A DNA stretch of 64,000 bases from IMG/VR virus record IMGVR_UViG_3300032288_004022, positions 31,572 through 95,571 of that record; one strand, written 5' to 3'. The stretch is from a virus. Both the position numbers and the translations under genes were made by a program. This document shows positions 33,174 through 40,490 of the stretch, one piece after another (the stretch's first letter is position 1; the number at the start of each line of letters is the position of its first letter). The notes beneath the pieces are model-generated. The model made no database searches, was not told the origin of the DNA, and was given only the letters and a program-made list of their open reading frames with translations.

Positions 33174-35074
33174 TGAAATTACTAGAAGGCGGCAACGTTT
33201 TTAAAAATGCCGACGGTTCACCGGCAACTCGTCGTATCCGTCAGGCCGAGATCCCTGGCACTGTGGCCTGGCTGGAGAAGCTAACCGGCCTGGATTTGTC
33301 AAAAGAAAAAGACGAAAACGGTGTTCCCATCAAGTGGTTGGGATCAACTGGTAAAAAGCCCGATTCAGGCGACCTAGATCTTGCAGTGGATGCCAACGAA
33401 ATTACCAAGGCCGAACTCAAGGGCCGACTGGATGCCTGGGCCACAAAGCACAAACAGGATCCCCGAGACTGGTGTAGACTCACAGGCGAAGCTGTGCATT
33501 TCAAAACACCCATACAAGGTGATCCCAAGAGTGGTTATGCACAAACAGATTTCATGTTCATGCCCAATTTGGAATGGGGTACATTCTGGTTGGGCAGTGC
33601 ACCTGGTTCAGCCTACAAAGGCGTGTTCCGCAATGTGTTGATGAGCAGTATTGCCAAGTCCCTGGGACTCAAAGCATCGGCTAAAGGTATCACAAGTCGC
33701 CAAACTGATCGCCTGGTCACCATGGATCCAGACGAGGCCGCAGGCCTATTGTTGAGCCCTGGACTCAAACGCAACCAACTGATGTCAGTCGAAAGCATCT
33801 ACAAAGCCTTGGCCATGGATCCTGATCGTGACGCCAAATTGGCAGACTTCCGTGATTATATTGCACGTGAAGGCGTCAAAGAGCCTGAACTTGGTGTGGC
33901 GGAAAGTGATGTCAGCTTCCTGGCACGTCTGCGTGATCGCATTGTCAACAAAGGTTATGTTGCCCTGGTGGAAGCCGAACAAGCCGGTGTTGGCGGCAGA
34001 GCCAAAGGCATTGAACACCTGGAAGATCTTGTGTTCCGCCGTGGCACACAAGGCATCCGAGATGCTCTTGCTATTGTGCAACATGCCACAGAACAACCTA
34101 AAACAACCACAGCCAAATGGGACGGCAAACCTGCTGTGATATTTGGACGCAAGCCCAGTACCGGAGAGTTTGTGCTCACAGATGGTGCAGGTTTTGAAGC
34201 CAAGGGTTACGATGGACTGGCCACCAGTCCCCAAATGATGGCAGATATACAAAGCAAACGTTCGGGTGACAGAACTGAATTGATACAGATTTACTCCACG
34301 TTGTTCCCAATACTGGAAGCATCGTTGCCGCCCAACTTTCGCGGATATGTCAAAGGTGATTTGTTGTACATGGACACACCACCCTTGATTTCCGGCAACT
34401 ATGTTTTCCAGCCCAACACTGTGGAATACAAGATTCCCGCAAAGTCTGCGCTGGGTCAGCGCATTGGCAACAGCAAGATTGGCATTGCCATACACTCGAT
34501 GTATGCTGATCAAGGTGATGAACGCCAACCGCTCAGCGGCGTGGGGTTTAACGAAGTTCCTGGCTTGATGTTAGAAAAGCCAGCAAGCCCCCGGCAACTA
34601 CAAACTGAAACCAACACAGAGAAACAACTCAAACAGCTGATCAAAACTCATGGACGAGACATTGATGTGTTGTTCAACCCTGCTGAATTACGAGCACACA
34701 AGATCACAGATCTAGCCAAACTGTGTGTGGATTTTATCAACACCAAGGTAGGCTCACCGCTCAACGGTGCTACACTATTGCCTGAGTTTGGAGATTGGTT
34801 GCAGACCAAGGTAACGCCACAAAAGTTCCGAAATATTGTGGAATATCTAAACAGCCCTACATCTAATACCCCAGCCCTGGCGGCAGCATTCACTGCATTT
34901 GTACTGCTGCATGATTTAAAAATGCACATTTTACGCCAAGCAGACACAGAGCACCCGGGACAAGAAGGCTGGGTCATGGCCACTCCTGCTGGCTACGCCA
35001 AAGCGGTAAATAGGTTTGATCCCCAAGCATTTGCAGCTCAAAATCGTCAGAGAAACAATCCGCAACAGGCGTGA
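33170..35074 (+). CDS. Two-domain nucleotidyltransferase-like protein (Pol-beta fold plus ligase-like KxDG)
   Basis: A protein of 634 residues. The N-terminal part has WLGST (57-61), then SGDLDLAVDA (66-75) and a later QTDFMFM with Asp127: this is the G-S, D-x-D and third-acid layout of Pol-beta-type nucleotidyltransferases. The C-terminal part has TAKWDGKPAVIFGR (314-327), a K-x-D-G motif like motif I of DNA/RNA ligases, followed by GYVKGDLLYMD (392-402) and TVEYKIP (417-423), in the order of ligase motifs III-V. Homologs occur in T4-like phages of aquatic bacteria as unassigned late proteins. A role in nucleic acid or protein nucleotidylation is inference. Confidence 0.65.
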   Translation: MMKLLEGGNVFKNADGSPATRRIRQAEIPGTVAWLEKLTGLDLSKEKDENGVPIKWLGSTGKKPDSGDLDLAVDANEITKAELKGRLDAWATKHKQDPRDWCRLTGEAVHFKTPIQGDPKSGYAQTDFMFMPNLEWGTFWLGSAPGSAYKGVFRNVLMSSIAKSLGLKASAKGITSRQTDRLVTMDPDEAAGLLLSPGLKRNQLMSVESIYKALAMDPDRDAKLADFRDYIAREGVKEPELGVAESDVSFLARLRDRIVNKGYVALVEAEQAGVGGRAKGIEHLEDLVFRRGTQGIRDALAIVQHATEQPKTTTAKWDGKPAVIFGRKPSTGEFVLTDGAGFEAKGYDGLATSPQMMADIQSKRSGDRTELIQIYSTLFPILEASLPPNFRGYVKGDLLYMDTPPLISGNYVFQPNTVEYKIPAKSALGQRIGNSKIGIAIHSMYADQGDERQPLSGVGFNEVPGLMLEKPASPRQLQTETNTEKQLKQLIKTHGRDIDVLFNPAELRAHKITDLAKLCVDFINTKVGSPLNGATLLPEFGDWLQTKVTPQKFRNIVEYLNSPTSNTPALAAAFTAFVLLHDLKMHILRQADTEHPGQEGWVMATPAGYAKAVNRFDPQAFAAQNRQRNNPQQA

Positions 35075-35088
35075 TTTTTCCAAACTGG

Positions 35089-35095
35089 CTAAATA
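35089..35095 (+). promoter_or_regulatory. T4-like late promoter box (CTAAATA)
   Basis: CTAAATA 43 bases upstream of a single-gene unit that has a good ribosome binding site (AAAGGAAAA) and its own terminator. Confidence 0.7.
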
Positions 35096-35137
35096 AAAGC
35101 AGACCCGCTGAGGTCACTAACTTAAAGGAAAATTAAA

Positions 35138-35578
35138 ATGGCAACATTTACAAGAGTAAACGGTACTACACAACCAGTATTTGCACTGGACGTAGCAAAC
35201 GGTTCTATCGCTGGTACAGCTAACGTTGCGGCCCAAGGCCCAGTGATGTTGTCTGGCCCCAAGCTGGACTTCTTCAGCTTGACAGCCAACGCAGCACTCA
35301 CAAACGCTGGTAACGTCAATGGTTATCTGAACAACGTGTTCCAGGCTATCCAGTCTGGCGCAGGCATTGTTGACGGTGGCGCTGGTGGAACAATTGCGTT
35401 CTACGACATTGGACCTGCAGCAGGTTTGATCAGCTTGGCTATCTACCCAAGTGGTGCTTATACAACAGCAACATTGGTAGCGGCAGCTCAAACAGCCAAC
35501 GCAACTGGTGGTTTGAACATTGGTATCCCAACTGGTAACGTTTCCAACGTTGCTACATTCACTGGCTTGCAGACCTAA
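35138..35578 (+). CDS. Small, probably abundant virion protein
   Basis: A protein of 146 residues, Ala/Gly/Thr/Asn-rich and beta-type (MATFTRVNGTTQPVFALD). It is monocistronic, between a late promoter and a strong terminator, a layout typical of major virion components. Codons use the preferred C-ending forms (AAC, GGT, GCT) more than the neighbours, in line with high expression. It could be a capsid decoration or tail protein; I cannot tell which. Confidence 0.7.
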   Translation: MATFTRVNGTTQPVFALDVANGSIAGTANVAAQGPVMLSGPKLDFFSLTANAALTNAGNVNGYLNNVFQAIQSGAGIVDGGAGGTIAFYDIGPAAGLISLAIYPSGAYTTATLVAAAQTANATGGLNIGIPTGNVSNVATFTGLQT

Positions 35579-35600
35579 TAACTAATTTTAGGTTAATAAC

Positions 35601-35633
35601 ACCCTGGAGGTAAAAACTCCAGGGTTTCTTTTT
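35601..35633 (+). terminator. Rho-independent terminator
   Basis: A 9-bp stem ACCCTGGAG / CTCCAGGGT (35601-35609 with 35617-35625) followed by TTCTTTTT. Confidence 0.92.
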
Positions 35634-35637
35634 GGCA

Positions 35638-35644
35638 TTAAATA
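35638..35644 (+). promoter_or_regulatory. T4-like late promoter variant (TTAAATA)
   Basis: TTAAATAATCC just after the terminator and 8 bases before the ATG at 35653. It is a late-box variant at the expected place for a new unit. Confidence 0.5.
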
Positions 35645-35652
35645 ATCCTAGC

Positions 35653-36084
35653 ATGAAAATCATATGCCGAACCTTTTTTGATTGCAGCGCCACTGGTGTA
35701 ACCGGACATTTCAGATCCAGCGAAATACCGTTTGTGGATCAGGCGGGTCAACAGATAAAAAATCAACAAGATTGGAATCACTCGCGTAATCAACAACGCA
35801 ATTGGGAAACCTTGTTGCAACTCATCAGCCTGCGAACACAACCTGTGGATATCACTATTCCTGTGCAACAAAACGGCATTTGGGAATTTGAATTCAAAAG
35901 TGAATCTCAAGGTGTGTTTGAAGTTTACAACAATCCTGATCTCTTGGCTGGGCTAAAAACTGATTGTGAAGGCGTTCCTATGATGTTGAATCTCAAAGAA
36001 CAACCCGAGTTATCTCCCACTATAACCACCAACGGTGATGATCAAAATATTTGGTTCACTGCGGTAAATACATCATTGGAGTAA
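35653..36084 (+). CDS. Conserved late protein of T4-like phages
   Basis: A protein of 143 residues from ATG 35653; a longer frame begins in the terminator region. TFFDCSATGVTGHFR at the N-terminus and NQQRNWETLLQLISLRTQP in the middle look like a family common in T4-like phages of aquatic bacteria, with unknown function. It opens a six-gene operon (35653-38122) in which the spacing between genes is minimal. Structural or assembly role is likely from context. Confidence 0.7.
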   Translation: MKIICRTFFDCSATGVTGHFRSSEIPFVDQAGQQIKNQQDWNHSRNQQRNWETLLQLISLRTQPVDITIPVQQNGIWEFEFKSESQGVFEVYNNPDLLAGLKTDCEGVPMMLNLKEQPELSPTITTNGDDQNIWFTAVNTSLE

Positions 36085-36086
36085 CC

Positions 36087-36350
36087 ATGGTTGATACCAC
36101 CGACATCGAAAAGAAAAGTCTAGAAGCGCATGTAGAGCTCTGCGCCGAGCGTTATAAGTTTTTAGAAACCAAACTTGACTCAGTTGAGGAAAAAATAGTT
36201 GCCGTAGCCGAATCAGTTGCCACAGTAAAAAGCACAGTTGATGTCATGGCAACAAAAAATAATGATCGACTCATACAGTGGGGTGTTGGCATCATCGGGT
36301 TCTTGGTGGCCACTGTGGCTTACCTAGTGAACCAATACGTATTCAAATGA
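36087..36350 (+). CDS. XhlA-like coiled-coil protein with C-terminal membrane anchor
   Basis: A protein of 87 residues from ATG 36087. Residues 5-60 form a charged coiled coil (AERYKFLETKLDSVEEKIVA). Residues 62-84 are one hydrophobic segment (WGVGIIGFLVATVAYLVNQYV). This is the pattern of hemolysin XhlA-type proteins that assist holins in cell lysis. In T4-like phages small proteins of this type also occur in the virion block. The next start overlaps the stop (ATGA). Confidence 0.7.
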   Translation: MVDTTDIEKKSLEAHVELCAERYKFLETKLDSVEEKIVAVAESVATVKSTVDVMATKNNDRLIQWGVGIIGFLVATVAYLVNQYVFK

Positions 36351-36832
36351 ACAAAGAACAAAAGCTTGAACAGTGGGCTGAACGTGAACTAAAACGTAAT
36401 TTACCGTCCATCATTCTAGAAGATGATAATGGTGGCGTAGTTGTGTTTGGAAAGTATTTTATTCAACCTCGTGACACAGAATATGTGGTCAGTACCTGGG
36501 ATCAAGAAATAAATTGTTTCAGCAGCAAAAAAACAGCAATGAGCTGGTGCACTGCCGATCATCAAGGACACTACAAATTAAGCAATTTAATTTTGGTGTT
36601 GGACCGTAAAAAACAAACATTGGCAGCAGACATCTACTGCCGTAAAAAAATAGGCGAGCACGGCCGGCACGAAAATTTCAATGAAATAATAAACATGAAA
36701 ATCCAGCCCAAGATTAACTGCTACAATGCAGTTAACTCAGAATTGGAAAAATGTGTAAATCAGGCTAAATATCTACAGATTAGAGGATTCAATAATGAAA
36801 CTGCAAGAACTATCGGCCACCAAGCCAAGTAA
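36347..36832 (+). CDS. Hypothetical late protein
   Basis: A protein of 161 residues from ATG 36347, which forms an ATGA overlap with the previous stop. The first part (GGVVVFGKYFIQPRDTEYVVSTWDQ) is beta-rich and the second is charged and helical (NSELEKCVNQAKYL). No family recognised. A CTAAATA box at 36763-36769 lies inside its 3' end and could serve the next gene. Confidence 0.7.
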   Translation: MNKEQKLEQWAERELKRNLPSIILEDDNGGVVVFGKYFIQPRDTEYVVSTWDQEINCFSSKKTAMSWCTADHQGHYKLSNLILVLDRKKQTLAADIYCRKKIGEHGRHENFNEIINMKIQPKINCYNAVNSELEKCVNQAKYLQIRGFNNETARTIGHQAK

Positions 36833-37766
36833 GCAAATTGCCAAAGTATTTGAAAGTTACTTTGGTTCGCGTATTCCCTTCAACCAACTAACATCCAAAC
36901 AAGCCGCTGTTATGTTGGAAAAAGTACAGGGTGTGCTCCGGGAGCATCGCTCAACGGTGGCACGTCATCACAGTGAAAAGAATCCAAAATATCTGCAACT
37001 GGTCATGATGGAACAGGCTCTTGTGGGCAGGCTCAAAGAGGCCATGGCTCCCGTGGCTGGTACCAGCGGAACTGGCGCTGTTGGTGGTGCAGCTCCTGCA
37101 GGCGGCACAGGAAGTGCAGCCCCAGCAACACCACAAGCTGCTGTGGCTGGTGGAAAGCCTGCTGTGGCTGGTGCAGTGGCAAAAGATCCCAAGTTGGCTG
37201 CGGCCCTTAAAAAGAGTAGTGCTGGTCAAAGTTTGACCCCCGAAGAACAAAAACTGGTAGCTGGCGCTGCCATGATGCAAGCTGAAAGTCGTTTACGTCG
37301 TTTCATGAAGCGTCTAAACGAGAGTGAAGTACAACAAGCTCAAGTTGTGCTGGCTGCTCAAGACATGGTTGACAAAATGCAAGGCATGTTGGAAGATGTC
37401 AGCGAATTGCAGTTCAAAGAATTACCAGCCTTGGTTGATTCGATCAAGAACCAGGTTGGTGTTGATCAAGCCAGCCAATTCAATGCAGACGCCACCGCCG
37501 CACTCACAGGCCTGTTGCAAAATATTCAAGGCGCCAAGCAACAACTTGATGCCGCCCTTGGGGTGGTAACTGGGCAAGCACCAAGTGGCGCTGCCGCTGC
37601 TGGCGCAATGGGCGCTGATATTGCTGCTGGCGCCGCTGACATGAATGCTGCTGCTGGTGACATGGCTGCTGCTGGTGACATGGGTGCCGATACTGCTTTA
37701 GATACAGCCGCTGCCGAAGCTGGCGCAGAAGCTCCTGCTGCTGCACTAGGTCGAGCCAAGAGATAA
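36795..37766 (+). CDS. Late protein with Ala/Gly-rich segments, possibly head scaffold-related
   Basis: A protein of 323 residues starting with MKLQEL. It has a helical N-terminal domain (1-85), an Ala/Gly/Pro-rich linker (about 85-135), a conserved helical domain with ESEVQQAQVVLAAQDMVDKM (around 176-195), and a second low-complexity tail with repeated AAGDM units. Related proteins occur in T4-like phages of aquatic bacteria in the late region. A role as internal scaffold or core protein is plausible from composition but not proven. It overlaps the previous gene by 38 bases. Confidence 0.6.
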   Translation: MKLQELSATKPSKQIAKVFESYFGSRIPFNQLTSKQAAVMLEKVQGVLREHRSTVARHHSEKNPKYLQLVMMEQALVGRLKEAMAPVAGTSGTGAVGGAAPAGGTGSAAPATPQAAVAGGKPAVAGAVAKDPKLAAALKKSSAGQSLTPEEQKLVAGAAMMQAESRLRRFMKRLNESEVQQAQVVLAAQDMVDKMQGMLEDVSELQFKELPALVDSIKNQVGVDQASQFNADATAALTGLLQNIQGAKQQLDAALGVVTGQAPSGAAAAGAMGADIAAGAADMNAAAGDMAAAGDMGADTALDTAAAEAGAEAPAAALGRAKR

Positions 37767-38122
37767 TGAAAATATTTGAAGTTGATGCTGGCCAGGCACC
37801 AACTCCTGACCCAGAACAACTGTCAGGGTTGGTTCAGTTTCTCAATGGTCGAGCCAACAACACCAATGCCAAGAAAGAAATCAGCCAGGATGCATTTGTC
37901 AAACTGGCCAATGATTTAGACATCAATATAACTCCACAAAATCTAGCTGATGTTGTGAGCCAACCACCACTCAGCAACTTATTGGAACCCATGGATCCAA
38001 ACACAGGTATGTTGATGTTCAAAGGTGCTGGACAACCAGATGTTGGTATGCCTGTAAATCGAGCACAGGACATTGTGGCAGCCGCAGCCAAATCAGCAGC
38101 CAAAAAAGACCGCGGGGTCTAA
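37766..38122 (+). CDS. Hypothetical late protein
   Basis: A protein of 118 residues starting with MKIFEV and sharing its first base with the last base of the previous stop. Helical, with an ordered central part (SQDAFVKLANDLDINITPQNLADVV) and a Lys-rich end. A small hairpin (AGACC / GGTCT, 38107-38120) lies at its stop. It ends the operon before the sigma70-type promoter of the glycine-zipper gene. Confidence 0.65.
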   Translation: MKIFEVDAGQAPTPDPEQLSGLVQFLNGRANNTNAKKEISQDAFVKLANDLDINITPQNLADVVSQPPLSNLLEPMDPNTGMLMFKGAGQPDVGMPVNRAQDIVAAAAKSAAKKDRGV

Positions 38123-38142
38123 CCAATTTAGTCAACTAATGG

Positions 38143-38171
38143 TTGACCTAAAACGTTAATTAGTGTATAGT
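38143..38171 (+). promoter_or_regulatory. Host-type promoter for the glycine-zipper gene
   Basis: TTGACC (38143-38148), a 17-base spacer, TATAGT (38166-38171), then a leader with CTAGGAG before ATG 38199. Confidence 0.8.
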
Positions 38172-38198
38172 CTACAAACTAAACCCTAGGAGAATCCT

Positions 38199-38618
38199 AT
38201 GACACGCCTGGCAATTTTGTTCGCACTGTTTGCAGCCACTGCACCATCAGCAATGGCTCAATACAACAGTTTCAGCACTGTGGAGATTGTGAGAGTTGAA
38301 CCACGCATGATCACCACATATCAACAACAATGTCGCGAAGTGGCTGTTCAAACTCCTGCCACTTCGGGCAATACAGCAGGCGGCGTTTTGGGAGCCATTG
38401 CAGGTGCTGCAATTGGCAACCAAATTGGTGGTGGTTCTGGTCGCGACATTGCCACAGTGGTGGGCGGTGTAGTAGGCTATCAAGCCGGACGTGGTGAATC
38501 ACAGCCTGGCGGAATCAGTTATCGCACTGTGTGCGAATCTGTACCGGTTATGACACAGCGAGGCGAAACAGTGACTTTTAGATATCGCGGTCGACTATTC
38601 AGCCAGACGTTTGACTAA
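38199..38618 (+). CDS. Secreted glycine-zipper (2TM, SlyB/17-kDa-like) envelope protein
   Basis: A protein of 139 residues. Residues 1-20 are a signal peptide ending AMA, with no lipobox cysteine. Residues about 60-95 form a glycine zipper (GGVLGAIAGAAIGNQIGGGSG, then VVGGVVGYQAG) as in SlyB and rickettsial 17-kDa surface antigens of the outer membrane. Such bacterial proteins respond to envelope stress. A phage copy with its own host-type promoter may strengthen or alter the envelope early in infection, for example against superinfection. It overlaps the longer iscU frame start by 8 bases but ends before the preferred iscU ATG. Confidence 0.8.
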   Translation: MTRLAILFALFAATAPSAMAQYNSFSTVEIVRVEPRMITTYQQQCREVAVQTPATSGNTAGGVLGAIAGAAIGNQIGGGSGRDIATVVGGVVGYQAGRGESQPGGISYRTVCESVPVMTQRGETVTFRYRGRLFSQTFD

Positions 38619-38631
38619 CACAATAAACTCT

Positions 38632-39024
38632 ATGGCCTATTCAGAAAAAGTAGTTGATCATTATGAAAATCCCAGAAACGTGGGATCGTTTTCCAAAGAC
38701 GATCCCGATGTGGGCACCGGCATGGTAGGGGCACCTGCTTGCGGAGATGTAATGAAACTTCAAATAAAGGTAGACCATGATACAGGCATTATTACAGACG
38801 CTCGCTTTAAGACGTATGGCTGCGGCTCGGCGATTGCAAGCTCAAGCCTTGTCACAGAATGGGTCAAAGGAAAAACCCTTGACCAAGCCGCTGAACTCAA
38901 AAACAGTGAAATCGCCGAAGAACTAGCATTGCCTCCGGTCAAAATACATTGTTCAATCCTTGCTGAAGACGCTATCAAAGCCGCGGTAGAAGATTATCGA
39001 AAACGGCATGATATCGTTCACTGA
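38632..39024 (+). CDS. iscU: IscU-like Fe-S cluster scaffold
   Basis: A protein of 130 residues from ATG 38632, chosen because MAYSEKVVDHYENPRNVGSF is the standard family start. The three cluster cysteines Cys37, Cys64 and Cys107 and Asp39 are in place, and the LPPVK motif (100-104) bound by the HscA chaperone is kept. It should accept sulfur from a host cysteine desulfurase; no iscS is visible here. It overlaps the iscA gene by 17 bases, so scaffold and carrier are co-expressed. Confidence 0.95.
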   Translation: MAYSEKVVDHYENPRNVGSFSKDDPDVGTGMVGAPACGDVMKLQIKVDHDTGIITDARFKTYGCGSAIASSSLVTEWVKGKTLDQAAELKNSEIAEELALPPVKIHCSILAEDAIKAAVEDYRKRHDIVH

Positions 39025-39331
39025 CACAGCCCGAAACAAGATCTCTAAACTAGTTGCGGCCAAAGGCTATGCAGGAATTCGGCTTGGCGTAAAAACCACT
39101 GGTTGCTCTGGCCTGGCTTATGTGTTAGAATACGTGAACAAATACACACCCCAAGATGGCAGCATCAACTATGCGCAACCTGAATTTGTTGTGATTGTGG
39201 ATCAAAAGCATGACGTGTATTTGCAAGGAATGATTGTTGACTATGTTAGACAAGGCCTCAACGAGGGGTTTGAATTTCGCAATCCCAATGAGCGTGATCG
39301 TTGTGGGTGTGGAGAAAGTTTTAGAGTTTGA
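39008..39331 (+). CDS. iscA: A-type Fe-S carrier (IscA/ErpA family)
   Basis: A protein of 107 residues. The conserved cysteines are Cys33 (TTGCSGLAYVLEY) and Cys99/Cys101 (CGCGESF), the exact layout of E. coli IscA. It carries clusters from IscU to target proteins. Its stop overlaps the TTG start of the deaminase gene. Phage or host Fe-S proteins (for example the radical-SAM protein) could be the clients. Confidence 0.95.
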   Translation: MISFTDTARNKISKLVAAKGYAGIRLGVKTTGCSGLAYVLEYVNKYTPQDGSINYAQPEFVVIVDQKHDVYLQGMIVDYVRQGLNEGFEFRNPNERDRCGCGESFRV

Positions 39332-39756
39332 AACAAAAATACATTGACTTATACATGGACTGGGCTCGGCGTGCCGCCGAACTCAGTCATGCTCGACGTC
39401 TACATGTGGGCGCAGTGGTGGTCAAAGACGACACTGTGATCAGCTATGGCTACAACGGTATGCCTGCAGGTTGGGACAACAACTGCGAAGATGAAATCTA
39501 TCAACAAGACGGCACAGTGGGGTTGAAAACCAAGCCTGAGGTTTTGCACGCCGAGTCAAACGCTATTGCCAAGTTGGCTCGAGGACTCAACAGTGGTTTG
39601 GGCGCAGACATTTTTATCACTCATGCTCCGTGCTTGGAGTGTGCAAAACTGATCTATCAGTCAGGAATTCGTCGTGTTTATTTTGGTGAAAACTATCGCG
39701 ACTCGGCTGGCACTGAATTTTTACAAAAATCTGGAATTGAAGTAAACAAATTATGA
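39328..39756 (+). CDS. dCMP deaminase
   Basis: A protein of 142 residues starting at TTG 39328 within a TTGA overlap. Zinc motifs: HAESNAIAKL (H-A-E) and PCLECAKLI (P-C-x-x-C). An additional N-terminal His (RRLHVGAVVV) and the length fit the T4 Cd group. It deaminates dCMP to dUMP for dTMP synthesis. With the NrdAB genes downstream it forms the nucleotide supply of the phage. No thymidylate synthase is visible in the window. Confidence 0.9.
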   Translation: MKQKYIDLYMDWARRAAELSHARRLHVGAVVVKDDTVISYGYNGMPAGWDNNCEDEIYQQDGTVGLKTKPEVLHAESNAIAKLARGLNSGLGADIFITHAPCLECAKLIYQSGIRRVYFGENYRDSAGTEFLQKSGIEVNKL

Positions 39757-40463
39757 TCACTCAACGTTACAACTACGCACCCCTTGACCGCACCACCATT
39801 GATGGCAAGCGACATTATTGCTTGCCCGACGGCAGCAAGGTTCCCAGTGTCACAACTATACTTGATAAAACAAAGCCAGCTGAAAAAGTACAAGCTCTGC
39901 AGAATTGGAAAAAACGTGTGGGCGAGCAACGGGCACAAGAGATCACCACAGAAGCTGCAAATCGCGGCACACGTATGCATGCCTACTTGGAGCACTATGT
40001 TTTGCAACAAGACATGAAACCTTTGCCATCAAATCCATTTGCTCACCCCAGCTGGTTTATGGCTGCAGAAGTTATTCTCAAAGGACTAGGCAATGTCGAC
40101 GAATTTTGGGGCGTTGAAGTTCCTTTGTACTACTCGGGACTTTATGCAGGCACCACAGACTGCATTGGGCTATGGAAAGGACGTCCTGCAATCATGGACT
40201 TCAAGCAGACCAATCGGCCCAAAAAGAGAGAGTGGATCGATGATTATTTCTTACAACTTGCAGCCTATGCTGCTGCTCACAACGAAATGCATGGAACCAC
40301 CATTGATCAGGGTGTTATTTTAATGGCCTGCCAGCCCAAGTTGCTGGAAGATGGTACTTATTCTACCCCAGAATATTTTGAATTTGAAGTTTTGCCCAAT
40401 GAATTTGCTCATTGGGCCAATGAGTGGATGAAACGAGTGGAGCTATACTATTTGATACGCTAA
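39753..40463 (+). CDS. PD-(D/E)XK exonuclease (Cas4/RecB-like)
   Basis: A protein of 236 residues. The nuclease core is YAGTTDCIGLWKGRPAIMDFKQTN: an Asp in GTTD, and D-x-K in the next strand (MDFKQ), preceded by a helix with NRGTRMHAYLE (motif with His). A conserved QLAAYAAAH helix follows. This set is typical of RecB/Cas4-like exonucleases of T4-like phages of aquatic bacteria. It may process DNA ends or degrade host DNA. It overlaps the deaminase gene by 4 bases. Confidence 0.85.
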   Translation: MITQRYNYAPLDRTTIDGKRHYCLPDGSKVPSVTTILDKTKPAEKVQALQNWKKRVGEQRAQEITTEAANRGTRMHAYLEHYVLQQDMKPLPSNPFAHPSWFMAAEVILKGLGNVDEFWGVEVPLYYSGLYAGTTDCIGLWKGRPAIMDFKQTNRPKKREWIDDYFLQLAAYAAAHNEMHGTTIDQGVILMACQPKLLEDGTYSTPEYFEFEVLPNEFAHWANEWMKRVELYYLIR

Positions 40464-40466
40464 ATA
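40460..40466 (+). promoter_or_regulatory. T4-like late promoter box (CTAAATA)
   Basis: CTAAATATG overlaps the stop codon of the nuclease gene and precedes the tail-spike gene by 24 bases. Confidence 0.65.
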
Positions 40467-40490
40467 TGTGATATCGCAAGGACTATCACT

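Noticed and set aside
33785-34528. 247-codon minus-strand frame inside the two-domain NTase gene
   Set aside because: Antisense shadow of the long real gene; no initiation site and no recognisable motif.
37526-37819. Long reverse-strand frames over the Ala/Gly-rich late gene
   Set aside because: They mirror the low-complexity sequence of the plus-strand gene and have no ribosome binding site or family motif.
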